Source of the DNA: Pseudomonas sp. GV071
GTDB lineage: Bacteria > Pseudomonadota > Gammaproteobacteria > Pseudomonadales > Pseudomonadaceae
Assembly (NCBI RefSeq): GCF_003050835.1
Contig: NZ_QAOJ01000007.1
Location: 274,840 to 338,839 of the forward strand
DNA: 64,000 nt
Reading direction: 5' to 3'
Under the pieces are notes generated by a model that worked only from the letters and a program-made list of their open reading frames with translations, was not told the origin of the DNA and did no database searches. Below are positions 52,695 to 60,976 of the stretch, one piece after another (position 1 is the stretch's first letter; every line of letters begins with the position of its first letter). Position numbers and translations under genes: made by a program.

Positions 52695-52976
52695 ATGCCT
52701 AAAGCCACCGCTCGCCACATCCTGGTGTCCACCGAAGCCAAGTGCAATGAACTGAAGGCCGCTATCGAAGGCGGTGCCGATTTCGCCCAGGTGGCCAAAG
52801 ACAACTCGTCCTGCCCGTCCAGCCGTGACGGCGGCAACCTCGGTTCGTTCGGCCCTGGCCAGATGGTTAAAGAGTTCGACACCGTGGTGTTCAGCGCCCC
52901 GGTCAACGTGGTGCAGGGCCCGGTGAAAACCCAGTTCGGCTACCACCTGCTGGAAGTCACCAGCCGCCAGGACTGA
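52695..52976 (+). CDS. ppiC: Parvulin-type peptidyl-prolyl isomerase (PpiC)
   Basis: A 93-residue single-domain parvulin: ATARHILVSTEAKCNELKAA, DFAQVAKDNSSCPSSRDGGN then LGSFGPGQMVKEFDTVVFSA and TQFGYHLLEVTSR. It has the two His residues of the active site (ARHIL and GYHLL) and no signal peptide, so it is the cytoplasmic Par10/PpiC type. AAGGAG ribosome site at 52680. Confidence 0.94.
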   Translation: MPKATARHILVSTEAKCNELKAAIEGGADFAQVAKDNSSCPSSRDGGNLGSFGPGQMVKEFDTVVFSAPVNVVQGPVKTQFGYHLLEVTSRQD

Positions 52977-53155
52977 TCCTGCCGTAACGCCCTTGGTGCC
53001 ACCGCGCGCCATGGGCGTTTGTATTTCTGCACTCTCGCTCCCTCCGCTCTCGCCCCCCCCCTCAGCCCAGCCGTTTTTTTGTATCGACAGGGTAAAGTCG
53101 CGTGCGCGCCCAAAGCGCTGTGGTTTGAATGGCCTCCCGTTTTCGAGGAGTTGCC

Positions 53156-53464
53156 ATGCGCCATCTTCCCCTGCTTGCCGTTGCGGCATTCACTGCCACC
53201 TTTCTGAATATTCTGGCGATGGCCGCCGACATGCCCCCGCCGCGACCTGATGGCGAGCATCACAAAGGCCCGCCGCCGTTCGCCATTGAAGCCTGCAAAG
53301 GCCAGAGCGAAGGTGCCACCGTGAGTTTTAGCGGCCCGGACGGTAAGACCTTCAAAGGTGTTTGCCACGAATTCAACGGCACCCTGGCCGCCATGCCCGA
53401 CCATCCGCCAGGCCTTGGCGATGGCGAGCACAAAGGCCCGCCAGCGAAACCCGAAGACGACTGA
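53156..53464 (+). CDS. Small secreted Pro/Gly/His-rich protein
   Basis: A 102-residue protein from ATG 53156 after GAGGAG. Signal peptide to about residue 23 (AMA). The mature chain has two H-K-G-PP motifs (EHHKGPPPFAIEACKG and GEHKGPPAKPEDD) around a compact CKG...VCH core, probably one disulfide. No known family. The tandem HKGPP pattern resembles small periplasmic metal-handling proteins, but that is a guess. Confidence 0.65.
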   Translation: MRHLPLLAVAAFTATFLNILAMAADMPPPRPDGEHHKGPPPFAIEACKGQSEGATVSFSGPDGKTFKGVCHEFNGTLAAMPDHPPGLGDGEHKGPPAKPEDD

Positions 53465-53579
53465 CTGGATGCAATGAGTTCTCATTGAGCTCACGTTGAT
53501 CTGGGGCAAGAGCCTACCGTCAGGGCCGCCGTATAACCGTGCGACCCGCGCCACGGCGCTTTTGCCCATGAGGTCGAGC

Positions 53580-53996
53580 ATGAACATCACATCCGCGAGC
53601 ATCTGTGCTGCCGCCGACGAGCTGAAGGGTTTCGTCGGCTTCAACACCAAAACCGGCCAGCACCTGGTGCGCTTCAGCGAGGACTCCTTTGGCCTCGACG
53701 TGCTGGAAAGCAGCATTACTCCAGCCTGTGAGTTCGTCTGGGTGCAGGTCGAAGGCGATCTGATGAGCCTCAACCGCGACTGCCTGCAACTGTTGCTCGA
53801 CCAGAACATCGACGACCGCCTCAACCTCACTCCCGCCTTGCACGTGTACATGCGCCGCCGTGATCTGGCGGAAATCCATGCCGAGCGCCGGGTACAGAAG
53901 AAAACCTGCAGCGGCGACTGCCAGAACGGCACCTGCAAAAATGGCCATGGCGCCCATGAAAACGCTGAACGGTTACCCACTACCACCCTGCTGTAA
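53580..53996 (+). CDS. Hypothetical protein with a C-terminal cysteine cluster
   Basis: A 138-residue protein starting at ATG 53580 (MNITSASICAAADELKGFVG); ATG 53568 is an alternative. The first 100 residues look like a compact alpha/beta domain (FNTKTGQHLVRFSEDSFGLD). The tail has KKTCSGDCQNGTCKNGHGAH, three cysteines in a C-x3-C-x4-C pattern that could bind metal. No recognised family. Confidence 0.6.
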   Translation: MNITSASICAAADELKGFVGFNTKTGQHLVRFSEDSFGLDVLESSITPACEFVWVQVEGDLMSLNRDCLQLLLDQNIDDRLNLTPALHVYMRRRDLAEIHAERRVQKKTCSGDCQNGTCKNGHGAHENAERLPTTTLL

Positions 53997-54104
53997 CCGT
54001 GGTTGGTCTAAATAAATGGCTGCGCCCTGTCGATTTGCCGCGCTGGCGTTCGACCAAGGGTGTAGTCGCTGAATCCAGCGACCCGCCATTAAGGAGCAAC
54101 CACC

Positions 54105-54506
54105 ATGGTTCGGGATATTTTCGTCAACCTGCCAGTCAAGCATCTGCCCAAAGCCATCGCCTTTTTTACCGAGCTGGGCTTCACCTTCAACCCGCAATAC
54201 ACCGATGACACGGCCACCTGCATGATTCTTGGTGAGCACATCTACGCCATGTTGCTGACCGAGGAGAAATTTCAGGCCTTCACTCCCAAGGCGCTGTGCA
54301 ACGCGAAAACCCACAGCGAAGTGCTGACCTGCCTGGGCGTGGCGGATCGGCAAACGGTGGATGACTTGGTTCGCAAAGCCCTGGCCGCCGGTGGGCGAAC
54401 CTTGAGTGAACCCAAGGATTACGGCTTTATGTACCAGCACGGGTTTGAGGACCTGGACGGGCATATCTGGGAGTTGGTGGCAATGGCGGATGAAGCGGTT
54501 GCGTAA
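54105..54506 (+). CDS. VOC (glyoxalase/bleomycin-resistance fold) protein
   Basis: A 133-residue VOC-superfamily protein: MVRDIFVNLPVKHLPKAIAF, FFTELGFTFNPQY, AMLLTEEKFQAF and GFEDLDGHIWELVAMAD, the C-terminal DGH.WE strand being typical. A member of the lactoylglutathione lyase-like group with uncharacterised substrate. GGAG before ATG 54105; cytoplasmic. Confidence 0.88.
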   Translation: MVRDIFVNLPVKHLPKAIAFFTELGFTFNPQYTDDTATCMILGEHIYAMLLTEEKFQAFTPKALCNAKTHSEVLTCLGVADRQTVDDLVRKALAAGGRTLSEPKDYGFMYQHGFEDLDGHIWELVAMADEAVA

Positions 54507-54524
54507 CGTTTCACCCCAAACCAC

Positions 54525-54621
54525 CGTCGTCCCAGCGAACGCTGGGACCCAGAATATTGCGGCAGCCACGCAAACTCGCCCCATCCAGAACTCTGGGTCC
54601 CAGCCTGCACTGGGACGACAG
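54525..54621. repeat. Inverted intergenic repeat (CGTCGTCCCAGCG type)
   Basis: GTCGTCCCAGCG-aac-GCTGGGACCCAG and CTGGGTCCCAGCC-tgca-CTGGGACGAC form opposed arms, a relative of the element at 17511-17585. It is between convergent genes. Confidence 0.8.
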
Positions 54622-54659
54622 TAGTAAAAAACCTAAACCGCAGTGAAATCGCGGGCAAC

Positions 54660-54688
54660 AAAAAGCCCGGCCAGTGCCGGGCTTTGAA
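54660..54688 (-). terminator. Rho-independent terminator of the 11-residue-repeat protein gene
   Basis: Read on the minus strand AAAGCCCGGCACTGGCCGGG then CTTTTTGTTG; GC stem with a short loop and T-run, 24 bases beyond the stop codon at 54712. Confidence 0.85.
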
Positions 54689-54711
54689 GGAAGGTGAAAC
54701 CTGGCCTGGGA

Positions 54712-55194
54712 TCAGGCCAGAGTGCGTGCTTGCAGACGATCAGCACCGCCTTCAGCAACACGGTTAGTACGTTCTGCACCGCCTTCGGCTACACGGTTGG
54801 TGCGTTCTGCACCGCCTTCAGCGACACGGTTGGTACGTTCTGCACCGCCTTCAGCGACACGATTGGTGCGTTCTGCACCGCCTTCAGCGACACGATTGGT
54901 GCGTTCTGCGCCGCCTTCAGCGACACGATTGGTGCGTTCTGCGCCGCCTTCAGCGACACGATTAGTGCGTTCTGCACCACCTTCAGCGACACGATTGGTA
55001 CGTTCTGCACCGCCTTCGGCAACACGGTTGGTGCGTTCTGCACCACCTTCGGCAACGCGGTCGAGGACCATGTAGCCGCCTTCGTAAGCGATGCGGTGAT
55101 CTTGTTGCAGACGGTCAGCGCCGCCTTCGGCATGAGCGGCTGGCAGGGTGAACAGACCAGCGATAAACAGTGCGGCGAATGCTTGAGATTTCAT
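54712..55194 (-). CDS. Secreted repeat protein, ten RVAEGGAERTN units
   Basis: A 160-residue protein starting at ATG 55194 after GGAG. A signal peptide (MKSQAFAALFIAGLFTLPAA..A) is followed by one AEGGADRLQ motif and a short linker. Then come nine perfect 11-residue units RVAEGGAERTN and a tenth, RVAEGGADRLQ, and the end ARTLA. Small Pseudomonas secreted proteins with AEGGADR motifs exist, often annotated loosely as phage-infection proteins; the function is unknown. The regular spacing suggests an extended or helical repeat surface. The 33-base DNA repeats are nearly identical, so length variation between strains is expected. Confidence 0.75.
   Translation of the reverse strand: MKSQAFAALFIAGLFTLPAAHAEGGADRLQQDHRIAYEGGYMVLDRVAEGGAERTNRVAEGGAERTNRVAEGGAERTNRVAEGGAERTNRVAEGGAERTNRVAEGGAERTNRVAEGGAERTNRVAEGGAERTNRVAEGGAERTNRVAEGGADRLQARTLA
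54730..55059. repeat. 33-base tandem repeat array (10 units)
   Basis: On the plus strand the units read CGTTCTGCACCGCCTTCAGC followed by GACACGATTGGTG, with few substitutions. It lies wholly inside the repeat-protein gene and preserves its frame. Reverse frames are also open, which explains spurious ORFs here. Confidence 0.92.
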
Positions 55195-55360
55195 GATGGT
55201 TGCTCCGGAAGATTGGGGTGGCGTAAGTGAGTACGGGGCCAATCTTACGGATCGCCAGCTGATTAAAAAGTGAACGCTCGCGATAGCTGTCATCGATAGC
55301 ATTGATAGCGAAGAAATAGCTTAGCTATCAGCAGGTTAACGATTTTTCACGAGCAAAAAG

Positions 55361-55427
55361 CATCGCGACTAAAGCCGCTCCTACCGATCAAAGGGTCCGT
55401 AGGAGCGGCTTTAGCCGCGATATTTTG
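55361..55427. repeat. REP doublet (REPIN)
   Basis: CATCGCGACTAAAGCCGCTC then CTAC, and 14 bases later GTAGGAGCGGCTTTAGCCGC then GA. Inverted pair between two minus-strand genes. Confidence 0.88.
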
Positions 55428-55444
55428 AGCTGAACGAAAAAATG

Positions 55445-56293
55445 TCAGAGCAGGGTCTTGAGGGCGAATGCGCCGCCGATGGCCAGCACCAACGCCAGTA
55501 CGCTGAGCAGCACTTTATTCACCGGGCGAGCTTCGACCGCGGCCTCTTGCTGCACGGCATTGTCCGCCGCTACTTTCAGTGGGTTGACGGTGGCCGCCTG
55601 GGCCACCGGTTTGATCACCGTCGGCTTGGCGATGTTGACCACTGGCATAAACAGCGTCGCGTCTTCGGCATCGGCTTGCGCCACTTCCACTTTCGGGCCA
55701 ATCACCAGCAGGGTCACCGAGCCCATGCGCACCTGGTCGCCGGGTTGCAGCACGGCCATGCCGACTTTCTGGTGGTTGACGTACACGCCGTTGGCCGAGG
55801 CCAGGTCTTTGATCTCCAGCACTTCGTCCTTGAGGAAGAACTCGGCGTGGCGGCGCGACAGCTCCAGGTCGCCAAAACACATTTCGCACTTCACCGAGCG
55901 GCCGAAGGTCATCGAGCCGGTGACGTGAAATTTATGCCCTTGGTGCTCCTCGCCAGTGATCACCTGCAAGAACCAACGCGGAGCGGCGGCCGGTTTAGGT
56001 TTGCTCTTCGCCGGGTCGATCACGGTCAGTTCCAGGCTGCCCAGGCGTACTTTGTCTTCCGAGCGCAGTTGATACCGCGCGCCCACCCGGTCGCCATTGA
56101 CGAACGTGCCGGCGGCGGTGCCGCAATCGGTGAGGTAGTAAAGGCCGTGGTCCTGGCGGATTTCCGCATGGAAGGGGCTGATATCGCTGTCGGTCAGTAC
56201 CAGGTTGTTGCGGCTGTCCTGGCCAATGGTAAAACGCTCGTCGACCAACCAGATGGGGGCCTGACGGTTGTCGCTGAAATGAATCCTGAGCAT
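55445..56293 (-). CDS. Double FHA-domain membrane protein
   Basis: A 282-residue protein with two forkhead-associated domains. The first (residues about 20-90) has FTIGQDSRNNLVLTDSDISP and FHAEI; the second (about 128-200) has MTFGRSVKCEMCFGDLELSR and RHAEFF with NGVYVNHQKV. A C-terminal hydrophobic helix (VNKVLLSVLALVLAIGGAFA) anchors it. FHA domains bind phosphothreonine. It is directly downstream of a Ser/Thr kinase gene and is the likely substrate or partner. Confidence 0.9.
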   Translation of the reverse strand: MLRIHFSDNRQAPIWLVDERFTIGQDSRNNLVLTDSDISPFHAEIRQDHGLYYLTDCGTAAGTFVNGDRVGARYQLRSEDKVRLGSLELTVIDPAKSKPKPAAAPRWFLQVITGEEHQGHKFHVTGSMTFGRSVKCEMCFGDLELSRRHAEFFLKDEVLEIKDLASANGVYVNHQKVGMAVLQPGDQVRMGSVTLLVIGPKVEVAQADAEDATLFMPVVNIAKPTVIKPVAQAATVNPLKVAADNAVQQEAAVEARPVNKVLLSVLALVLAIGGAFALKTLL

Positions 56294-56388
56294 GCGGCAC
56301 GACCTTGAGAATGACAGCCAGCGGGGGGCGAATAACCCTTAGTGCGAGGCCCGCCGGAGCCTCGCAGAAAAGGAGTATCACTTTGCCA

Positions 56389-58017
56389 CTAGTTGAAGAG
56401 TTTATTCCACAAGCGTTTGACTACATTCGGATTTTTTTCATCGGCAGGAGCGGCCGACGCACTGCTAGTGGGCGTTGTACGGCTGCTTGAAGCGGCCGCC
56501 GCAGAGGCCTTTTTCTTCGCCGCAGCCCGTGCCGCGATGGCCGCCTGGGTCTGGCGTACCCGCTCGTCGTGGCCATCCAGACTCTTCAGCAGTTTCTCGT
56601 TATCGGGCTGGGCTTCCAGGCCGCTTTTGATCAGTTGCAAGGCCTGGTCGTACTGGAGTTTGTCGTAGGCCACTTCGCTCAAATCGTAGAACCGTTCAGC
56701 CACGGCTTGCAGCCCGGTCAGAGCCTGCTCGTTACCCGGCGACCAGCCAAGCACCTGCTGGTAATAGAACACCGCGTTGTCGCCTTCGGGCTGCAGCAGC
56801 TTGTCTTCATTGGCGGCTTTCTGCGCCAGGTTCAGGCTGTTGGCGATGCGCGCCTGCAACACCCGCTGCAAGCCATCCAGGGCCTGGGCGTTGTTTTTGT
56901 CGATAAGCAGCACCTGGCGGTAGAAGTAGTCGGCGTTGTGCTGCGGCGGGTCGACCAGTTGGCCTTCGTTGAGGCTCAGTTCGCCCTGGGTGAGGAACTC
57001 GCTGATCTTCTGTTGTTGCTGGTAGTAATAGCCGCCAAGTCCAGCGCCACCGATCACCAGCAGCAGACCGAGGGCGACCATCCACAGCTTGGACTTGCCC
57101 TGCTGGGTCTTCGGCACCGTCACCGCAGGCGCCGATGCCGGCACCGCTTTCAGCGCCTTCTCTTTACTCTTGGCGTTGATCGGAACCACCGGCGTCAGAC
57201 GGGTGTGGTCGAGGTCCTGTTCGTTCAATTCGGCAAGGCTGGCCAACAGCACATGGCAGTCAGCAAAACGGTCGTCCGGGTTCTTTGCCAGCATGCGGTT
57301 GAGCAGGTGCTGGAACTGGCGCAGACGGTCCGGCAGTTCTGGCGCCTCCATCTGCACATGGTTCATCACTGTCTGGGTGTAACTGGAACCTTTGAACGGG
57401 TTGGTGCCGGTGAGCATCTCCAACAGGATCACGCCGAGGCTGTAGATATCGCTCCGCGCATCCAGGGCTTCGCACTGCGCCTGCTCGGGGCTGCTGTAGG
57501 CAGGGCTGCCGACCGCGATATTGAAGTGAGTCAGCTCGCTGTTGAGGTCGAGCTCTTTGGCGATGCCGAAGTCGGTAATCACCGCCGTGCCGTCGGCGCG
57601 AAAGAGAATATTCGCCGGCTTGATATCGCGGTGCACCATGCCTTTGTCATGCACCACGGCCAGACCACTGGCGATCTGCCGGACGATGGCCAGGGCGCGT
57701 TGGCTTTCGAAGATTTCGCCCTTGTGCTGAGCCAGGTCACCGCCCGCGACAAACTCCATGGCCAGGTAGTAGCGGCCATCGGGCAACTGGTCGATGTCGT
57801 AAATGGTGATGATCGAGGGGTGATGCAAGGAGGCGACGATATGCCCCTCTTTGATGAAGCGCTTGCTGAAGGCTTCGTCGTCTGCGCTGAGCAGCACCTT
57901 GATCGCCACCTGGCGATGCAACGACTCCTGGGTGGCCAGGTACACCTCGGCCATACCACCTTTTCCCAAGCGGCCATGCACGAGGTAACCGGGAATTTCT
58001 AGCAAGCTGTCATTCAT
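56389..58017 (-). CDS. Membrane-bound Hanks-type Ser/Thr protein kinase
   Basis: A 542-residue protein with an N-terminal kinase domain (residues 5-270): the glycine loop LGKGGMAEVYLATQES, VAIKVL lysine, catalytic HRDIKPANILF, DFGIAKEL and the APE-like SPEQAQCEALDARSDIYSLG. A Lys/Ala linker, a membrane helix near residues 310-332 (LWMVALGLLLVIGGAGLGGY) and a helical periplasmic part (TPR-like segments such as NNAQALDGLQRVLQARIANS) follow. It resembles PpkA/Stk-type kinases that pair with a PP2C phosphatase and FHA protein. It lies between those two genes here. Confidence 0.92.
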   Translation of the reverse strand: MNDSLLEIPGYLVHGRLGKGGMAEVYLATQESLHRQVAIKVLLSADDEAFSKRFIKEGHIVASLHHPSIITIYDIDQLPDGRYYLAMEFVAGGDLAQHKGEIFESQRALAIVRQIASGLAVVHDKGMVHRDIKPANILFRADGTAVITDFGIAKELDLNSELTHFNIAVGSPAYSSPEQAQCEALDARSDIYSLGVILLEMLTGTNPFKGSSYTQTVMNHVQMEAPELPDRLRQFQHLLNRMLAKNPDDRFADCHVLLASLAELNEQDLDHTRLTPVVPINAKSKEKALKAVPASAPAVTVPKTQQGKSKLWMVALGLLLVIGGAGLGGYYYQQQQKISEFLTQGELSLNEGQLVDPPQHNADYFYRQVLLIDKNNAQALDGLQRVLQARIANSLNLAQKAANEDKLLQPEGDNAVFYYQQVLGWSPGNEQALTGLQAVAERFYDLSEVAYDKLQYDQALQLIKSGLEAQPDNEKLLKSLDGHDERVRQTQAAIAARAAAKKKASAAAASSSRTTPTSSASAAPADEKNPNVVKRLWNKLFN

Positions 58018-58161
58018 AAGAAGGTCGATACGCGTCGTTATAGTTATCGGGCCGGAGGCTCTAGGTCGCAGGGCGTAGAAGTCGCTGGCAGTGCCGCCCG
58101 TTGGCTGTGTCGTGCGCTCGGCGAAGGATTTCCGAGTTTCGGCGCATTTTCCAACAAATTG

Positions 58162-58956
58162 TCAGAGTTTTCCTAGATTCAAAAGTTTCCTGAGGAAACT
58201 TTGTGGGCGCTGATTCGCGCCGATTTGTTCCACGACTGCGAGCCCGATCACGATGCAGGAGATATTGTCGCGCCCGCCGGCCTCGTTGGCGCTTGCGATC
58301 AGTTGCTCGACCAGCTCGTCGAGGGTGGCCGCCGAAGCGCAGCGTTGCTGAATCTGCTCATCGCGCACTTCGCCGCTCAAGCCATCGCTGCATAGCAGCA
58401 GCAACTCGCCCGGCGCCAAGGTACCGCTGACCACGCTGACCTCCAGGCTCAGCTCGGGTTGGCCCAGGCAGCGGGTGACCACATTGCGTCGCGGGTGATT
58501 ACGCGCTTCGTCCGGGCTGAGTTCCCCGGCATCGATCAGTTCCTGCACCAGGCTGTGGTCGCGACTGACTTGTTCGATGCCCTGCCCGCTGACGCGGTAG
58601 GCGCGGCTGTCGCCGACCCAGGCCAGTTCGAACTGGGCGTTGGTGAAACGCACGGCCACCAGGGTGGTGCCCATGCCGGCAGAGTCGGGATCTTGCTCGC
58701 CCGCCTCGATGATCGCCGCGTTGGCGCTGTGCACAGCGTGCTCCAACAACTCCCCCTGATGCACCGCTTCCAGCAGAGTATCCAGCGCCAGGGCACTGGC
58801 CACTTCGCCGCGCTGGTGACCGCCCATGCCATCGGCCACCGCCCACAGGTTCAGGGCCGGGCAGCAAAGCACCGCGTCTTCGTTGTGCGTGCGCACCTGG
58901 CCACTGACCGAGAGTGCGGCATAGCCGAGCGAGACTGGAGCGAAGGGAGTGGGCAT
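58162..58956 (-). CDS. PP2C-type Ser/Thr protein phosphatase
   Basis: A 264-residue PPM phosphatase with all metal-binding motifs: GQVRTHNEDAVL, AVADGMGGHQRGEVAS, FELAWVGDSRAYRVSGQ, LLLCSDGLSGEV and AGGRDNISCIVI. No signal or membrane segment, so cytoplasmic. First of three minus-strand genes (phosphatase, kinase, FHA), which together make a reversible threonine-phosphorylation module. It removes phosphate from the kinase's substrates. Type VI secretion genes, the common context of such trios, are not in the window. Confidence 0.93.
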   Translation of the reverse strand: MPTPFAPVSLGYAALSVSGQVRTHNEDAVLCCPALNLWAVADGMGGHQRGEVASALALDTLLEAVHQGELLEHAVHSANAAIIEAGEQDPDSAGMGTTLVAVRFTNAQFELAWVGDSRAYRVSGQGIEQVSRDHSLVQELIDAGELSPDEARNHPRRNVVTRCLGQPELSLEVSVVSGTLAPGELLLLCSDGLSGEVRDEQIQQRCASAATLDELVEQLIASANEAGGRDNISCIVIGLAVVEQIGANQRPQSFLRKLLNLGKL

Positions 58957-59227
58957 AAGCCGTTGGCGGACCGTTTGCTGATGGGTGGAGGGTAAAAGGA
59001 CGCTGAATGATGCGACCCTGCTACAGCGCTGTCATCGCTTTTACGCAAAAGTGTTAAACAGTCGAGCCTTGACCCTGCGACAGGCAACTCGATTTCAGGG
59101 GGTGCCAGCGCGCGGCAGAGCGACTAAAATCGGCAACCTTATTTCGTCGCCCTGGTTTTACGGCCGCCAACCGGCCCTGTATACCGCGCCACGAGCCTTA
59201 CTTCCCGTCAGAGCAAGAGAGCCAGCA

Positions 59228-59929
59228 ATGGGCGCACAGTGGAAAGCCAAACCGAAAGAAGCCGCCGCCAACGCCAGAGGCAAGATTTTTGGTCGCTTGG
59301 TAAAGGAAATCATGATCGCTGCCCGTAATGGCGCCGACCCGGACCTCAACCCCAAGCTGCGTTTGGCCATCCACCAGTCGAAAAAGGCTTCGATGCCCAA
59401 AGACACCCTGGAGCGCGCGATCAAGAAAGGCGCCGGCCTCCTGGGTGACACGGTGACGTTCCACCACGCGACCTATGAAGGCTTCGCCCCGCACCAGGTG
59501 CCGGTGATCATTGAGTGCCTGACTGACAACATCAACCGCACCGTCGCCGAAATCCGCGTACTGTTCCGCAAGGGCCAGATGGGCGCGTCCGGTTCGGTAA
59601 CCTGGGACTTCGACCATGTCGGCATGATCGAAGCCAGCCCGGAGGGCGCTGCCGATCCGGAAGAAGCCGCTATCGAAGCTGGCGCTCAAGACTTTGAGCC
59701 CGCTGAAGAAGGCGCCACCTTGTTCATCACCGAACCCACCGACCTCGACGCCGTCAGCCGCGCCCTGCCTGAATACGGTTTTACCGTGAACTCGGCCAGC
59801 CTGGGCTACCGTCCGAAAAACCCGGTGACCTCGTTGACCGAAGCGCAAATGGAAGAAGTCGAAGCCTTCCTCGAAGCGCTGGATAACCATGACGACGTGC
59901 AGAACGTGTACGTCGGGTTGTCGGGCTAA
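59228..59929 (+). CDS. YebC/PmpR-family DNA-binding or translational protein
   Basis: A 233-residue YebC-family protein starting at ATG 59228 ([20 protein letters not shown]), with an upstream frame ignored as it runs through the promoter. Typical elements are [60 protein letters not shown] and [13 protein letters not shown]. The MGAQW start marks it as the second YebC paralogue of Pseudomonas rather than the MAGHSKW form next to ruvC. Members act as transcription regulators or in translation of proline-rich stretches. Confidence 0.9.
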   Translation: MGAQWKAKPKEAAANARGKIFGRLVKEIMIAARNGADPDLNPKLRLAIHQSKKASMPKDTLERAIKKGAGLLGDTVTFHHATYEGFAPHQVPVIIECLTDNINRTVAEIRVLFRKGQMGASGSVTWDFDHVGMIEASPEGAADPEEAAIEAGAQDFEPAEEGATLFITEPTDLDAVSRALPEYGFTVNSASLGYRPKNPVTSLTEAQMEEVEAFLEALDNHDDVQNVYVGLSG

Positions 59930-59938
59930 GCCCCAAGA

Positions 59939-59999
59939 GCATCGCGACTGAAGCCGCTCCCAGATGAGTCTTTTGTGGGAGAGGCTTCAGTCGCGATAC
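59939..59999. repeat. REP-like doublet
   Basis: GCATCGCGACTGAAGCCGCT then CCCA, and GGGAGAGGCTTCAGTCGCGA to 59997. Inverted pair between yebC-like and the next small gene; could terminate. Confidence 0.8.
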
Positions 60000-60043
60000 C
60001 TGGAAACACCGTTCCCTCTTTATATATCCCTGCGGACTCCCCC

Positions 60044-60256
60044 ATGACCACCGACCTGCCCGAACAACCGAGCGAAGTGGATGCCACCACCGACGCCACA
60101 GAGAAGAAAGCCGGTTTCAGCTTCCCCTTCTCGGCCTTTGCCAAGGGCGCCCAGGACAAAACCCAGCTGGGCTACAAACCCATGGATAAGTCCAACCACG
60201 ACAAAAAACCGGGCCGCGCGCCGAATGGCACCCGCCGCTCGATGGGCAAACGTTGA
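60044..60256 (+). CDS. Small basic hypothetical protein
   Basis: A 70-residue protein starting at ATG 60044 (MTTDLPEQPSEVDATTDATE), acidic at first and strongly basic at the end (KSNHDKKPGRAPNGTRRSMG). The end overlaps the start of the next gene by four bases (TTGA). No recognised domain; translational coupling suggests it is real. Possibly nucleic-acid associated given the basic tail, an inference only. Confidence 0.6.
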   Translation: MTTDLPEQPSEVDATTDATEKKAGFSFPFSAFAKGAQDKTQLGYKPMDKSNHDKKPGRAPNGTRRSMGKR

Positions 60257-60672
60257 GTAGCGTGGTTGCCGGCCTGCTGTTGAAGGCCAATGAAGCGCGC
60301 ATCGTTACCCTCGCCGGCACGCGCGCCAGCCACAGCCTGGTGGCAGAGAAATTCAACAAGCTGGCGGTGCCGAAAAACCCGACACAGGAAGATGTCGCCG
60401 CGTTCGTACGCGCGCTGAGCAGCTTTTGCACGGCCAACAAGGTCGAGAAGTTGATACTCAATCGCCGCGCCACGGCGGGCCAAGGTGCAGGCGGCGCGGG
60501 CACGTTTCTGTTGGAAGGCGTGGTATTGGCGAGCGCACTGGTACCGGTGGACTTCGCTCACCCGGCAACGATGAAAGCCACCGAGCGCAAAGCCGGTGAC
60601 AGCAAGGCGCAGAAACCGGCAACCATCGACCTGGGCAAAGCCTACGACCTGGCTTACGAAGGCCTGCTGTAG
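60253..60672 (+). CDS. DUF3010-like protein
   Basis: A 139-residue protein starting with TTG 60253 coupled to the upstream stop. The fold looks RNase H-like: VVAGLLLKANEARIVTLAGT at the start, then EKLILNRRATAGQGAGGAGT. This pattern fits the DUF3010 family of gammaproteobacteria. Function unknown. It overlaps the convergent gene at 60654 by 19 bases. Confidence 0.6.
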   Translation: MSSVVAGLLLKANEARIVTLAGTRASHSLVAEKFNKLAVPKNPTQEDVAAFVRALSSFCTANKVEKLILNRRATAGQGAGGAGTFLLEGVVLASALVPVDFAHPATMKATERKAGDSKAQKPATIDLGKAYDLAYEGLL

Positions 60673-60962
60673 GCCGCATCGGCCCCAATAAAAAAGTCTG
60701 CCAGGCGCTCAATCAACAGCGGTTTGCTGTGGCTGAACCAGCGTTTGGCCGCCCGCTCCTGCCACTCTTCGGCGCGGTCCAGGCTGTGCCGCGGCACGAA
60801 GTCGGCGAGGAACAGGCCCAGGCTCAACAGGTTGATCTCATGCCCGGCCAGGGTGATTTTCTCCAGCAGTTCATGCAACGCCGCGCGTAGCTCCGGCGGC
60901 CAGTGCTGGCCGGTGCAGAGTTGTTCTTCCAGCGCGCGGCAGGTGTCGAGTTTTTCCAGCAT
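60654..60962 (-). CDS. Hypothetical helical protein downstream of modC
   Basis: A 102-residue protein starting at ATG 60962, just after GGAGAGG. Mostly helical (LEKLDTCRALEEQLCTGQHW, RAALHELLEKITLAGHEINL). It begins 14 bases after the modC stop on the same strand, so it may be in the mod transcript. No family recognised. Confidence 0.6.
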   Translation of the reverse strand: MLEKLDTCRALEEQLCTGQHWPPELRAALHELLEKITLAGHEINLLSLGLFLADFVPRHSLDRAEEWQERAAKRWFSHSKPLLIERLADFFIGADAAYSRPS

Positions 60963-60976
60963 TGCCCTCTCCATTG

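Noticed and set aside
54730..55059. Regular 33-base repeats that could look like a CRISPR array
   Set aside because: Units are contiguous with no spacers, keep the reading frame of a signal-peptide-bearing protein, and no cas gene is near.
55442..56308. 288-codon plus-strand frame opposite the FHA gene
   Set aside because: Shadow; the minus strand has two clear FHA domains.
56569..58002. 477-codon plus-strand frame opposite the kinase gene
   Set aside because: Shadow of the kinase; all kinase motifs are on the minus strand.
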